Shown piece after piece: positions 8,959-17,784 of a stretch of 64,000 bases of DNA. Under the pieces are notes generated by a model. That model was not told the DNA's origin, made no database searches, and worked only from the letters and a program-made list of their open reading frames with translations. This DNA is from UBA8437 sp964646205 (GTDB lineage Bacteria; Planctomycetota; Planctomycetia; Planctomycetales; Planctomycetaceae): assembly GCA_964646205.1 (NCBI GenBank), contig CAZYAZ010000002.1:104922-168921 (forward strand), written 5' to 3'. Position 1 is the stretch's first letter, and the number at the start of each line of letters is the position of its first letter. Both the position numbers and the translations under genes were made by a program.

Positions 8959-9906
8959 GTGTCCGAACGCATTCCGATCATGGCCGACGGCCTTCCCGAG
9001 ATGTTTCACCAGGCACTGGGTGACCGCTACGAGATCCTCGACTGGGACACCTCCGAGGGTTCCGACGCGGTCGCCCGCTCGGTGGCCATGCTCAGTTACG
9101 CTCATCCCCTGGCCGACGGCGGATTGATGGACCGCATGACCAATCTCCGCGTGATCAGCAATCACGGGGTTGGTGTCGATCACATCGACCTGGTGGCCGC
9201 CGAGGAGCGAGGGATTCCGGTTGGGAATACTCCCGGGTGTCTCGACGCCTCGACGGCCGACATGACCATGGCGCTGGTGATGGCCATCGGACGGAACCTG
9301 CGGATCGGCGACCACTATGCCCGCAGCCCGGAGTTCGTGCATTACGATCCCTCGATCCTGATCGGCCAGGAGATCACCGGCAGCACGCTGGGGATCATCG
9401 GCATGGGACGGATTGGCAAGGAGGTGGCCCGACGGGCGGCCGGTTTCGACATGACCGTGCTCTACCACAACCGCAACCGGGACGAGGAGGCCGAGGCCGA
9501 GCTTGGCGTGCAGTACGCCACGCGGGACGAACTGCTGGCGGCCAGTGATTTCGTGGCGCTCAATTGTCCGCTCTCGGACGAGACGGCCGGGATGATCGGG
9601 CCGGCCGAGTTCGAGACCATGAAGTCGACGGCGTTCCTGGTCAACATGGCCCGGGGTCCGGTAGTCCAGAGCGATGCACTGGTGACGGCGTTGACGACAG
9701 GTCAAATTCGCGGGGCGGCCCTGGACGTGACAGATCCCGAGCCGTTGCCCAGGGACCACCCGTTGCTGGAGCTCGAGAACGCGATCATCCTGCCGCACCT
9801 GGGCAGTGCATCGAACCGGACACGCGAGCGGATGATGAACATGTCGATCGAAAATCTCGAGGCGGGATTGGCCGGCGAGGAATTGCCGTATCGGATTCGG
9901 CCCTGA
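8959..9906 (+). CDS. D-2-hydroxyacid dehydrogenase (glyoxylate/hydroxypyruvate reductase type)
   Basis: This 315-aa protein starts at GTG 8959 after AGGAG (8944-8948). It shows NAD(P)-binding GIIGMGRIGKEVA, the catalytic Arg in LVNMARGPVV, Glu in DPEPLP and His in LPHLGSAS, in the order of the D-isomer-specific 2-hydroxyacid dehydrogenases. SNHGVGVDHID is the conserved substrate loop. The LGSAS ending after the His resembles the glyoxylate/hydroxypyruvate reductase branch. It acts in the cytoplasm on small 2-oxoacids, perhaps those from sugar-acid degradation nearby. truD follows after 66 bp. Confidence 0.9.
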   Translation: MSERIPIMADGLPEMFHQALGDRYEILDWDTSEGSDAVARSVAMLSYAHPLADGGLMDRMTNLRVISNHGVGVDHIDLVAAEERGIPVGNTPGCLDASTADMTMALVMAIGRNLRIGDHYARSPEFVHYDPSILIGQEITGSTLGIIGMGRIGKEVARRAAGFDMTVLYHNRNRDEEAEAELGVQYATRDELLAASDFVALNCPLSDETAGMIGPAEFETMKSTAFLVNMARGPVVQSDALVTALTTGQIRGAALDVTDPEPLPRDHPLLELENAIILPHLGSASNRTRERMMNMSIENLEAGLAGEELPYRIRP

Positions 9907-9972
9907 GACAGGGTCGTGCCGTGTTGTCGAGCCTCCCTTCCCCCCCTGCTCCTCGCTGATACCATCGCAAGG

Positions 9973-11019
9973 ATGCAGATCTGGCCTTATCTTCCCCGAC
10001 TGAGCGCCGACGCGCCGTCGATCGATGCGACAATCAAGCGCGAACCCGAGGACTTCGTGGTCGAGGAGGTGCCGGCGTACGAGCCCAGTGGCCAGGGCGA
10101 CCACCTGTACCTGTGGATCGAGAAACGTGACATCGCGGCCGAGGCGCTGATCAAGCACCTGGCACGTTCTCTCAAGGTGTCCTCGCGTGATATTGGTGCC
10201 GCGGGCATGAAGGACCGCCGGGCGGTCACCCGCCAGTGGGTTTCGGTTCCCGTCGCGGCCGAGAAGCGGCTGGACCAGGTCGAAACCAAGGCCATCCGCG
10301 TACTGAAATCGGCCCGGCACAAGAACAAGCTGAAAACCGGACACCTGGTGGCCAACCGCTTCGAGATCCACGTCCGCGGCATTGCCAAGCCGTTGCGCGA
10401 GGAGGTGTGCGAATCGGCAGCCCGGGTTGCCGCCGACGGATTTCCCAATTACTTCGGTCCCCAGCGGTTCGGCAACGGTGGACAGACCGCCAAGCAGGGA
10501 TTTGACCTGCTCAAGGGGGAACTCCGCCCCAACCAGATCCCGCGGCAGCGTCGTCGATTCCTGATTCGCCTGGCCATCTCGGCCGCACAGTCGATGGTGT
10601 TCAACAGCGTGCTGGGCAACCGGATCTCCGCGGGAAAGATTGCGACGGTGACAGCCGGCGACGTGTTGCAGAAGACCGAAACCGGCGGGATGTTCCTGTG
10701 CGAGAACGTCGAGGAGGATCAGCCGCGCCTGGAGTCTGGCGAGTTGTCACTGACCGGGCCGATGCATGGACCGAAGATGCGACGGCCCGAGGGCGAACCG
10801 GCCGAATGGGATGCCGAGGGGTTGGTGAGGTGGGAATTGACCGAGGAGCAGTTTGCCGAGTTCTCGCGGGTGGCTCATGGCACCCGCCGCCGGCTGATGG
10901 TCCAGGCCGAGGACCTGGTGGCCGAGCCGGCCACCGGGGGCGTCCGGTTGTCGGTGACCCTGCCGGCGGGCGTCTATGCGACGGTGCTGCTGCGTGAGGT
11001 GCTGGGGTTGGAGTCGTAG
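9973..11019 (+). CDS. truD: tRNA pseudouridine(13) synthase TruD
   Basis: This 348-aa TruD modifies U13 of tRNA-Glu to pseudouridine. Diagnostic segments are KREPEDFVVEEVPAYEPSG at the N-terminus, AGMKDRRAVTRQWVSV with catalytic Asp81, and FPNYFGPQRFGNGG. The family-typical insertion domain follows before the C-terminal AGVYATVLLREV. The start was set at MQIWPYLP, just ahead of the conserved core. An upstream in-frame ATG at 9916 would add 19 unlikely residues. The gene converges on the RecA-like gene with only 10 bp between stops. Confidence 0.96.
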   Translation: MQIWPYLPRLSADAPSIDATIKREPEDFVVEEVPAYEPSGQGDHLYLWIEKRDIAAEALIKHLARSLKVSSRDIGAAGMKDRRAVTRQWVSVPVAAEKRLDQVETKAIRVLKSARHKNKLKTGHLVANRFEIHVRGIAKPLREEVCESAARVAADGFPNYFGPQRFGNGGQTAKQGFDLLKGELRPNQIPRQRRRFLIRLAISAAQSMVFNSVLGNRISAGKIATVTAGDVLQKTETGGMFLCENVEEDQPRLESGELSLTGPMHGPKMRRPEGEPAEWDAEGLVRWELTEEQFAEFSRVAHGTRRRLMVQAEDLVAEPATGGVRLSVTLPAGVYATVLLREVLGLES

Positions 11020-11029
11020 TCGTACGTGC

Positions 11030-11917
11030 TCACAATTCCAGCCCGTTGTCGGTAATCGTGTAAGGGACGATCCGCTCGTCGCTGGCGCTGCCCCGGTGCT
11101 TGGCGACGTGCAGGGCGCGGCCCATCGAGTCCTCGTGCCGTGTCTTGCCCATCAGGATGATCGTGTTGGCGTTGCTCAACAAGTCGCCACTTTCGATCGG
11201 CCGTTCCAGCAGGTCGTCGAGCATCACCTCGTGCGAGGTGTACAACAGCAAGCATCCGACGTCGGCCTGGTCCCAGCCGTGTTGCTCGACTTTCTCGGCG
11301 TTGACCCGGAATCGTTCACGAAACAGGTCGCGAGCCACCCAGTCGTGGTCCTTGCGAAGGATCTGGTGATAGATGTATTCGAACAGGTCCAGTTGCCAGC
11401 TGTCGCTGGCCCGGTCGACCGGTTCCACCCCGTCGACCAGGCACCGCCGGACACCGTGGGCGAAGTTGCCGTAAAAGAACGCGATGGCCCGTTGCAGTTT
11501 CCGGGACAGCTCGATCTTCCATTCCTTCCAGTCGTCCAGTTCCAGGTCGCTCTTGGTGACCCGCCGCCCGCTCTGGCGGAAAATGTGCGTGTAGTCGAAT
11601 CGTGCCTGGTTGATGTCCCAGACATGTTCGGACAACGCCTCGACCTCGGCCGGTTTCTCCGTCAGGGCCCAGTCGAACAGCCGGCGGGCGTAATCGGCGT
11701 GGTTTTGCGAGTCGCCGCGGCTGGCCATGTCGAACAGGACCCCGCGTTGACCTTCCTGGGCAAGACCCGCGTTGGCGAACGCGAGGCCCAGCTGGGTCTT
11801 GCCGATGCCGGTGGCTCCGGCGACGACGGTCAGCGATCCGGGCAACAATCCGCCTCCCAGCAGGTCATCAAGGGCCGGGAGGCCTGTCGAGAGTCGTGAC
11901 GGCGCGGTGGAATCCAT
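11030..11917 (-). CDS. RecA/KaiC-superfamily P-loop ATPase of unknown role
   Basis: This 295-aa protein opens like KaiC/RadA domains: STGLPALDDLLGGGLLPGS, then the Walker A AGATGIGKT (33-41). A hydrophobic strand CLLLYTS and a Walker B-like NTIILMGKTR come later. Between them is a long charged helical section (DDWKEWKIELSRKLQRAI) not seen in RadA or KaiC. It may be a single-domain RAD55/KaiC relative. The ATG is two bases after the stop of the DSD1-type enzyme, so the two are co-translated. Why an ATPase of this kind sits in a catabolic operon is not clear from sequence. Confidence 0.75.
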   Translation of the reverse strand: MDSTAPSRLSTGLPALDDLLGGGLLPGSLTVVAGATGIGKTQLGLAFANAGLAQEGQRGVLFDMASRGDSQNHADYARRLFDWALTEKPAEVEALSEHVWDINQARFDYTHIFRQSGRRVTKSDLELDDWKEWKIELSRKLQRAIAFFYGNFAHGVRRCLVDGVEPVDRASDSWQLDLFEYIYHQILRKDHDWVARDLFRERFRVNAEKVEQHGWDQADVGCLLLYTSHEVMLDDLLERPIESGDLLSNANTIILMGKTRHEDSMGRALHVAKHRGSASDERIVPYTITDNGLEL

Positions 11918-11918
11918 C

Positions 11919-13034
11919 TCAGATCGTGATCCACCGGTCACGGCTGGCCACGTCCCAGCGGTCGACCAGTTCGCCGCCGTCGATCACGAATACCTGCCGG
12001 TGCAGTGCCGAGGTGGGGCAGACGTGCCAGGGAATGCCGACCAGCACATCGCCGGGGGCGTACTCGCCGGCGCGGTCGGTCTGCAGCACCAGGTGCTCCT
12101 CGTTCTGTAGCACCTGTTGGGCGTCGGGCAGATCGGGGAAGTGGACCCGTGTGCCCATCGGCGGATCGCTGGCGATGGCCTTGTAGCCCAGGTCGAGCGT
12201 GACGCGGTCGGCCGTGGGTCGGCTGACCACCCGGGTCAACACCCCCGCGGCGGGTGGGAAGACCATGTCGGGAAAATAGCTGCCGTAGCCGCGGTCGTTG
12301 TAGACACAGGTGCCGGGGCTGAGTTCGATTGTCGCGTCGTCCTTCTCGGCATAAATCGGGAAAGACGCCGTGCCGCCGGTGATCATCCGGGGGACGGGCA
12401 TGCCGGCGGCAACCACCGCGTCACGGAATTCGACCACGCGGGCAAACTCGGCATCGACGGCGGCTCGCCGTTCCTCGCGGTCCTCCTGGTGCTGGTGCCC
12501 GTCGTAGACGTGGAATCCGCCGGGGATGAGGCCGTCGGACTCGCAGATCAGCTGGTACAGGGCATTCGCCTCGTCACCAACACCGATCCCGGTGCGATGC
12601 TGGCCGGTGTCGATGTCCAGCAGCAACCCGATTTGTTGTCCGGCAGTCGTCATCGCCGCGGACAGGTCGCGGATCGGGCCGGCGTGATCGGCGGTGGCCG
12701 AGAAGGTGACGTCGGGGTAGGTGCTGCAGAAGGTGACGGCACGGTCGATGTTGGGACCCACCAGGTTGTAGGCCAGGCAGATGTCGGCGGCCCCCGCCTG
12801 GACCAGCATCTCGGCCTCGGCGAACGTGGCACACTTGTGCTTGGTGATGCCCCGTTCGATCTGCAGCGCCACCACCTCGCGGGTCTTGTGTGTCTTGCAG
12901 TGTGGTCGCAACCGCGACGGGTCACCGGCGATCGAGATCATCGCGTCGATGTTGGACAGCAGCCGGTCGCGGAAGACGACCATGGCCGGCGAGAGGATGC
13001 CCGAGGCGTCGTTGATGGTGGGGAGGGTTGTCAT
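11919..13034 (-). CDS. DSD1-family PLP enzyme (D-threonine aldolase / D-serine dehydratase type)
   Basis: This 371-aa protein has the alanine-racemase-like barrel. The PLP lysine lies in RPHCKTHK. A C-terminal zinc-binding HVC (IPWHVCPTSALH) resembles eukaryotic-type D-serine dehydratase, where His and Cys bind zinc. LLLDIDTGQHRTGI and GGTASFPIYAE are other family landmarks. It probably cleaves or deaminates a D-3-hydroxyamino acid in the cytoplasm. The start was placed at MTTLPTIN. A 23-bp gap separates it from the amidohydrolase upstream, and it is followed directly by the RecA-like gene, so it sits inside one operon. Confidence 0.87.
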   Translation of the reverse strand: MTTLPTINDASGILSPAMVVFRDRLLSNIDAMISIAGDPSRLRPHCKTHKTREVVALQIERGITKHKCATFAEAEMLVQAGAADICLAYNLVGPNIDRAVTFCSTYPDVTFSATADHAGPIRDLSAAMTTAGQQIGLLLDIDTGQHRTGIGVGDEANALYQLICESDGLIPGGFHVYDGHQHQEDREERRAAVDAEFARVVEFRDAVVAAGMPVPRMITGGTASFPIYAEKDDATIELSPGTCVYNDRGYGSYFPDMVFPPAAGVLTRVVSRPTADRVTLDLGYKAIASDPPMGTRVHFPDLPDAQQVLQNEEHLVLQTDRAGEYAPGDVLVGIPWHVCPTSALHRQVFVIDGGELVDRWDVASRDRWITI

Positions 13035-13057
13035 GAACGAGTCCGGTTCACCGGGTC

Positions 13058-13888
13058 CTAGAAAAACACGCGCTCGGCTGTCTTTCTCAACAACCACTCG
13101 CGGTCGTCATCGTCGAGGAAGTCCAGGCCGGACTTGATCAGGTCGATCGAGGCCTTGTAGGTGTGTCCATCGACGACCTGGAAGGGCGCGTCGGAAGCCC
13201 ACATCAGTCGCTTGCGACCGTAGGCATCGAGCATCTGCTTGATCATCGGGCCCAGGTCGTGGTACGGCGGCTTTTTCTTTCCCAGTGCGTAGTAGGCCGA
13301 GATCTTGACGTAGACATTCTTGTGACGGGCCAGGTCGGTCAACGCCTTGACGTCGGCCGGCTTGATTTCACCCGACTCGCCGATTCGCGAGAAGTGGTCG
13401 ATCACGACGGTGGTCTTGGGATACCGGCGGCACATGCGGTCGATGGCCGGCAGGGCGTCGGGATCGATCAGGCAACACATCGCCAGGTCCTCGTCGCCCG
13501 CGGTCTTCCACATGGCGTGCATGGCCGGGTTGTCGAGCCACTGTTCGACCTTCTGGTTCTTGGGGTAGATGCGGAAACCGCGGACCCCCTGCCCTTTCAT
13601 CTTCCGCATCTCCAGGTCCACCCGTGGTTGGTCCTGGTCGATCACCGCCACGCCACTGAAGGCCTTGGGGTGCTTGCGGATCGAGTCGAGCATGTAGCTG
13701 TTGTCGAACCCGTAGAAGGACATCTGGATCAGCACGACCCGGTTGACCCCCACGCCCTTCATGTTCTCTTGCAACTCGGCCACGGTGAAGCTGGGCGGCT
13801 TCATGTTGAACCGGCGGTATCCCGGCCCCAGCGGGTAGGCCTTGGTGTCGGGGGTCCAGATGTGCGAGTGCGCGTCGATGAATTTCAT
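13058..13888 (-). CDS. Amidohydrolase-2 family metal-dependent hydrolase
   Basis: This 276-aa TIM-barrel amidohydrolase has the N-terminal metal motif FIDAHSHIW. VVIDHFSRIGE and KRLMWASDAPF supply the later His and Asp ligands, as in the amidohydrolase-2 (lactonase/decarboxylase) group. Such enzymes hydrolyse lactones or decarboxylate aromatic or sugar-derived acids. There is no signal peptide. The gene begins 6 bp after the stop of the SSS symporter, so the enzyme probably processes what that transporter brings in. Confidence 0.87.
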   Translation of the reverse strand: MKFIDAHSHIWTPDTKAYPLGPGYRRFNMKPPSFTVAELQENMKGVGVNRVVLIQMSFYGFDNSYMLDSIRKHPKAFSGVAVIDQDQPRVDLEMRKMKGQGVRGFRIYPKNQKVEQWLDNPAMHAMWKTAGDEDLAMCCLIDPDALPAIDRMCRRYPKTTVVIDHFSRIGESGEIKPADVKALTDLARHKNVYVKISAYYALGKKKPPYHDLGPMIKQMLDAYGRKRLMWASDAPFQVVDGHTYKASIDLIKSGLDFLDDDDREWLLRKTAERVFF

Positions 13889-13894
13889 GGTGTA

Positions 13895-15859
13895 TCAACT
13901 TGGCTCGTGGAAGTACTTCTCGACCAGGTCCCGCGGTGGTGGCGGTGTTGCCAACGTGACGGCGAAGCCCACGACGAACGAGGTGGCCAGGCCGACGATG
14001 ATCGGGTCCATGTTGAACAGCTTGTAGGGAGTGAACCCGTTGCCCTGGAGGAAACCGACCAGGTACATCGACAGGTGGGCGGCGAAGCCCGAGAGCATGG
14101 CCGCGATACAGCCCTGGGCGTTGGAACGGGGCCAGTACAGCGAGTAGACGACCGCCGCCAGGAAGCAGGCGGCCAGGCCGCTGCCGGTGTAGACGATGAT
14201 GTCCTGCAGGAATTCCGGTGGGTTCATTGCCCCCGCCAGGGCGCCCAGTCCCGCGACCATGGTGATCACGTAGCTGAGCGTCTTGATCTTTTTCTCCTCG
14301 GCATCGGGATTGATATTCCGCTGGTAGATGTCGCGGACCAGTGCCGAGGAGATCATCAGCAGGAAACTGTCGACGGTCGACATCACTGCGGCAAACGGCG
14401 CGGCAATCAGCAATCCGGCCAGCCAGCCCATGCCGATGTTCTGCGTCAATTCGACGGCCATCTGCGGCATGATCCGGTCGGGCTCGGATTCCATTCCCGG
14501 CATCAGTACCCGGGCACAGCAGAAGATGATCACCAGCGGGAAGTAGATGGCCGAGTAGTACATCGCCACGGTGAAGATGGATCGCCGCAGGGTGACCGTG
14601 TCCTTGAAGGCCATCAGGCGAACCATGTTGCTGGGCTGTCCGGTGCCCGAGATGGCCCACATGAAGAAGAACGAGATGGCCAGTGACAGCGGCAGGAAGC
14701 CGTCGACCGATTCCCGGTGGGGGCCGGGACCGGTCACGTAGGACCCGGCCTGTTCGGGCTTGGCCCCGTAGGCGTAGTCCTTGAGTTCGCCGATCTTGAG
14801 CGTGACCTTTCCGGTGACGTTGCTGGGTTCGCTGCCGGATTCCAGCCGGTTTCGGACCTGCTGGATGTCCGTCGGCGTGACGATCTCCCAGATCTCGGCA
14901 TCCTCGATACGGGATTCGGTTGCGGTGATGTCGTAGCGGTTCTTGATCTTGAACAATCGCTGATCGTCACCGGTGCCCTGGAAGATCCAGGACCCCGAGG
15001 GGATCGTGACATCGTCGCCGGCCCTGGCCGCGGTGATCGTGGCGGTTCCCTTCCGCGGTGGAACCATCTTCGCCATGGCCCGGGTGACCTGTTCGAGTCC
15101 GGCCCCCTTGTCGGTGGCGGCGACACTTCCGGCCTGGTTGATGGCCAGTGGCAGCATGATCACCACGCCGATCACCATCACCACGCCCTGCATCACGTCG
15201 GTCCAGACCACCGCGTGGAAACCCCCGTAGGTGGTGTAGACGATCACCGCCACGCCGAAGACGACCAGGCAGACCAGGTACTCGTTGCCCTGTGAGCAGA
15301 GCGCACCGATCCAGTCGGGCAGGCTGGCGGCCGAGGAGGTGAAGGCGTCGATTGGTCCCAGCAGGGTTTTCAGGATGGTGCTGCCACCCTTGAACTGTGC
15401 GATCAGGTTGAAGGTCATGAAGAAGACGATCAGCGAGACGGAGATCAGGCCGAAGGAGACGCTGCGGAAGCGATCGCGGAGCACATCGGGAATGGTGATC
15501 GCCTGGGCGGTGCGAGCCACCTCGTTGATCCGCTTGCCCAGCAGTCCCATCACGCAGATCGGCACCACCATGTAGCTGCCAATCCACAGTCCCAGGCTCC
15601 AGCCGTGCGTGTAGATCTTGCTGGGGAAACCCATGAAGCTGCCACCCGAGGAACTGGTGGCGGCCAGTGTCAGCGCGAAGGCCCAGACTCCCAGCCCGCG
15701 GCTGCCCAGGAAGTACTCGCTGAGAAAATTCCGGTTCTTGAGCAGTCGGTTCGAGAGACCCGCGATCACGAACACGCCGACCATGTAGATCAGGAAGGTC
15801 CAGAGAACCGAGTTGCCCGAATCGGCCTGGGCCAGCAGTGACAGGTGCAAACCGTTCAT
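13895..15859 (-). CDS. Sodium/solute symporter (SSS family, PanF-like)
   Basis: This 654-aa inner-membrane protein has about 13 hydrophobic segments. SSS landmarks include SEYFLGSRGLGVWAFALTLAATSSS with the sodium-site Ser/Thr residues, and TTYGGFHAVVWTDVMQG. A large hydrophilic insertion (about residues 235-375, with ITATESRIEDAEIWEI) sits between membrane segments and is longer than in typical PanF. It overlaps by 4 bp the upstream small membrane gene, an arrangement known for PanF/YhdT pairs. The substrate is unknown. The neighbouring amidohydrolase and PLP enzyme suggest an amino-acid-like or acid compound. Confidence 0.9.
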   Translation of the reverse strand: MNGLHLSLLAQADSGNSVLWTFLIYMVGVFVIAGLSNRLLKNRNFLSEYFLGSRGLGVWAFALTLAATSSSGGSFMGFPSKIYTHGWSLGLWIGSYMVVPICVMGLLGKRINEVARTAQAITIPDVLRDRFRSVSFGLISVSLIVFFMTFNLIAQFKGGSTILKTLLGPIDAFTSSAASLPDWIGALCSQGNEYLVCLVVFGVAVIVYTTYGGFHAVVWTDVMQGVVMVIGVVIMLPLAINQAGSVAATDKGAGLEQVTRAMAKMVPPRKGTATITAARAGDDVTIPSGSWIFQGTGDDQRLFKIKNRYDITATESRIEDAEIWEIVTPTDIQQVRNRLESGSEPSNVTGKVTLKIGELKDYAYGAKPEQAGSYVTGPGPHRESVDGFLPLSLAISFFFMWAISGTGQPSNMVRLMAFKDTVTLRRSIFTVAMYYSAIYFPLVIIFCCARVLMPGMESEPDRIMPQMAVELTQNIGMGWLAGLLIAAPFAAVMSTVDSFLLMISSALVRDIYQRNINPDAEEKKIKTLSYVITMVAGLGALAGAMNPPEFLQDIIVYTGSGLAACFLAAVVYSLYWPRSNAQGCIAAMLSGFAAHLSMYLVGFLQGNGFTPYKLFNMDPIIVGLATSFVVGFAVTLATPPPPRDLVEKYFHEPS

Positions 15860-16227
15860 GCGGCACCTCCTTCCACAGCGGCCACTTCCGCCGGCGGATC
15901 GGCGTGTGTCTCCTCGTCACCGGCGGTTCCCAGTTCGTCGTCCTTCATGAAGAAGAAGCAGACCCAGGTCGTGAACACGTCGGCGGCAATCCACGGCAAC
16001 AGGATGCCGCCAAACAGCCAGCTGGGAATGCCCATCGTCGTGCTGAGTGTCTCGGGGTCGACCTGGTGGCCGTACCCGTTGATGTAGCAGTAAGGGACAC
16101 TCCAGCACATCGCGACGAACCAGGCTCCGAAGATCACGATTGCCTCGCGGCGCGAGTTGAGAAACACGCGAGTGTGACGCAGGGCCGTCGTTGTGGAAGT
16201 GGTGGCGGCGGTGTCGTGAGAACTCAT
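15856..16227 (-). CDS. Small two-segment membrane partner of the symporter (YhdT/DUF997-like)
   Basis: This 123-aa protein has two hydrophobic helices (AIVIFGAWFVAMCWSVPYCYI and a second around FGGILLPWIAADVFTTWVCFF) and a charged tail. Size, topology and position directly before an SSS symporter match the YhdT/DUF997 accessory subunit. The start codon was chosen at MSSHDTAA (16225-16227). MMRF at 16243-16245 is an alternative six codons upstream. The overlap with the symporter start is ATGA. It is likely needed for symporter assembly or function, by analogy. Confidence 0.75.
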   Translation of the reverse strand: MSSHDTAATTSTTTALRHTRVFLNSRREAIVIFGAWFVAMCWSVPYCYINGYGHQVDPETLSTTMGIPSWLFGGILLPWIAADVFTTWVCFFFMKDDELGTAGDEETHADPPAEVAAVEGGAA

Positions 16228-16375
16228 CAGGGGGAACCTCATCATGTCGGCGCGAGACGGGTGATTGTACTTCTGCCCAGATGGTGTTGCAAAGAAGCAG
16301 GGGTCGTTGCGTGATTGAGTTCACGTGCGTCCTTCTCCAGAATGGGTGGTTCAACTCCCGTGGGAGAGGCAGCAG

Positions 16376-17191
16376 ATGAGCGAAGCGTTGCGAGTGGGAT
16401 TCGTGGGAACCGGCCGAATGGCCACCGCACTGGCCGGGGGACTGGTCTCGTCGGAGTTCTGTGCAGCCGATGCGATTGTTGGCAGCGACGTGGTGCCGGC
16501 GGCGTCCGAGGCATTTGCCGAGGCGACCGGTGGCTCGGTCGTGGACAGCAACGCCGAGGTGGCTGCGGGGGCCGACGTGATCGTGCTGGCCGTCAAGCCC
16601 CAGCAGATGTCGGAGGTCCTGGCCGGCCTGGCACCCGCGATCACCGATGATCACCTGGTCGTTTCGATCGCCGCGGGCATCACGCTGCAGACCCTGGCCG
16701 ACGGGCTGGGCGAAACCACCCGGTTGATCCGGGTGATGCCCAACACGCCCTGCCTGGTCGGTATCTCGGCCTCGGCATTTGCCGTCGGGGAGGCAGCCAC
16801 CGGTGACGATGCGGAACTGGTTGCGAAGTTGCTGGCGACCGTTGGTGTCGCCGTGCCGGTCAAGGAACCGCTCATCGATGCCGTCACCGGCTTGTCGGGC
16901 AGCGGACCGGCGTACGTGTACGAGGTGATCGAGGCGCTGTCCGATGGTGGCGTGTTGTGCGGGCTGCCCCGCGACGTTGCCCTGCAGCTGGCCGCCCAGA
17001 CGGTCAAGGGAGCTGCCGAAATGGTGCTGGTCACCGGGGAACATCCCGGCGCTCTCAAGGACGCCGTGGCCAGCCCCGGTGGCACCACGATTGCCGGCCT
17101 GGCCGAACTCGAGCGGGCGGGCCTGCGGGGGACGTTTATCAATGCCGTGGAAGCGGCGACTCGACGGTCAAGAGAATTGGGAACCGAATGA
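16376..17191 (+). CDS. proC: Pyrroline-5-carboxylate reductase ProC
   Basis: This 271-aa ProC performs the last step of proline synthesis, reducing pyrroline-5-carboxylate with NAD(P)H. VGFVGTGRMATALAGGL is the Rossmann motif, VIVLAVKPQQM the nucleotide-side signature, RVMPNTPC the active-site segment, and LKDAVASPGGTTIAGL the C-terminal ProC signature. GGGAGAGG lies before ATG 16376. The stop overlaps the start of the HD gene (ATGA), so the two are translationally coupled. Confidence 0.96.
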   Translation: MSEALRVGFVGTGRMATALAGGLVSSEFCAADAIVGSDVVPAASEAFAEATGGSVVDSNAEVAAGADVIVLAVKPQQMSEVLAGLAPAITDDHLVVSIAAGITLQTLADGLGETTRLIRVMPNTPCLVGISASAFAVGEAATGDDAELVAKLLATVGVAVPVKEPLIDAVTGLSGSGPAYVYEVIEALSDGGVLCGLPRDVALQLAAQTVKGAAEMVLVTGEHPGALKDAVASPGGTTIAGLAELERAGLRGTFINAVEAATRRSRELGTE

Positions 17192-17754
17192 ACCGGGACG
17201 ACGACTGGGCACTGTTGTGCGAGTACACCCAGGGCGACAGCCTGCGGAAGCACATGCTGGCCGTCGAATCGGCGATGCGTGCCTACGCGCGGAAGCTGGG
17301 TGAAGACGAGGAGACGTGGGGCCGCGTGGGGCTGTTGCACGATTTCGACTACGAGCGATGGCCCGATCCGCCCGATCACCCGCTGCAGGGTTCGAAGATC
17401 TTGGCCGAGCGGGGGTATTCCGAGGAGGTGATTTACGCGATCAAATCGCACGCGGATTACCTGGACGACTGTCCCCGCGTGTCCGTGATGGACAAGGCCC
17501 TGTACGCCTGTGATGAACTCTGCGGGTTTCTCACCGCGTGTGCCCTGGTCCGTCCGACACGGCTGGAGGGATTGAAGTCCAAGAGCGTTCGCAAGAAGCT
17601 GAAACAGGTCTCGTTTGCCGCCGCGGTCAATCGCGATGACATCACCAGCGGGGCCGAGGATTTCGGGGTCGAGCTGAACGACCACATCAATTTCTGTATC
17701 GAGGCGATGCAGGGGATTGCCGACGAGCTGGGATTGGTTCCGCAGGAGAACTGA
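17188..17754 (+). CDS. HD-domain phosphohydrolase
   Basis: This 188-aa HD-domain protein has the His/Asp metal set: RKHMLAVE (His22), LLHDFDYERW (His51-Asp52), HPLQGSKIL, and the later Asp in VSVMDKALYACDE. Such small HD proteins usually cleave nucleotides or other phosphate esters. Relatives are often annotated only as HD-domain proteins. It is coupled to proC by a 4-bp overlap, an arrangement without an obvious metabolic reason. Confidence 0.85.
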   Translation: MNRDDDWALLCEYTQGDSLRKHMLAVESAMRAYARKLGEDEETWGRVGLLHDFDYERWPDPPDHPLQGSKILAERGYSEEVIYAIKSHADYLDDCPRVSVMDKALYACDELCGFLTACALVRPTRLEGLKSKSVRKKLKQVSFAAAVNRDDITSGAEDFGVELNDHINFCIEAMQGIADELGLVPQEN

Positions 17755-17784
17755 TCCGGACATCACAACAGGAGGGGGTTCGGG

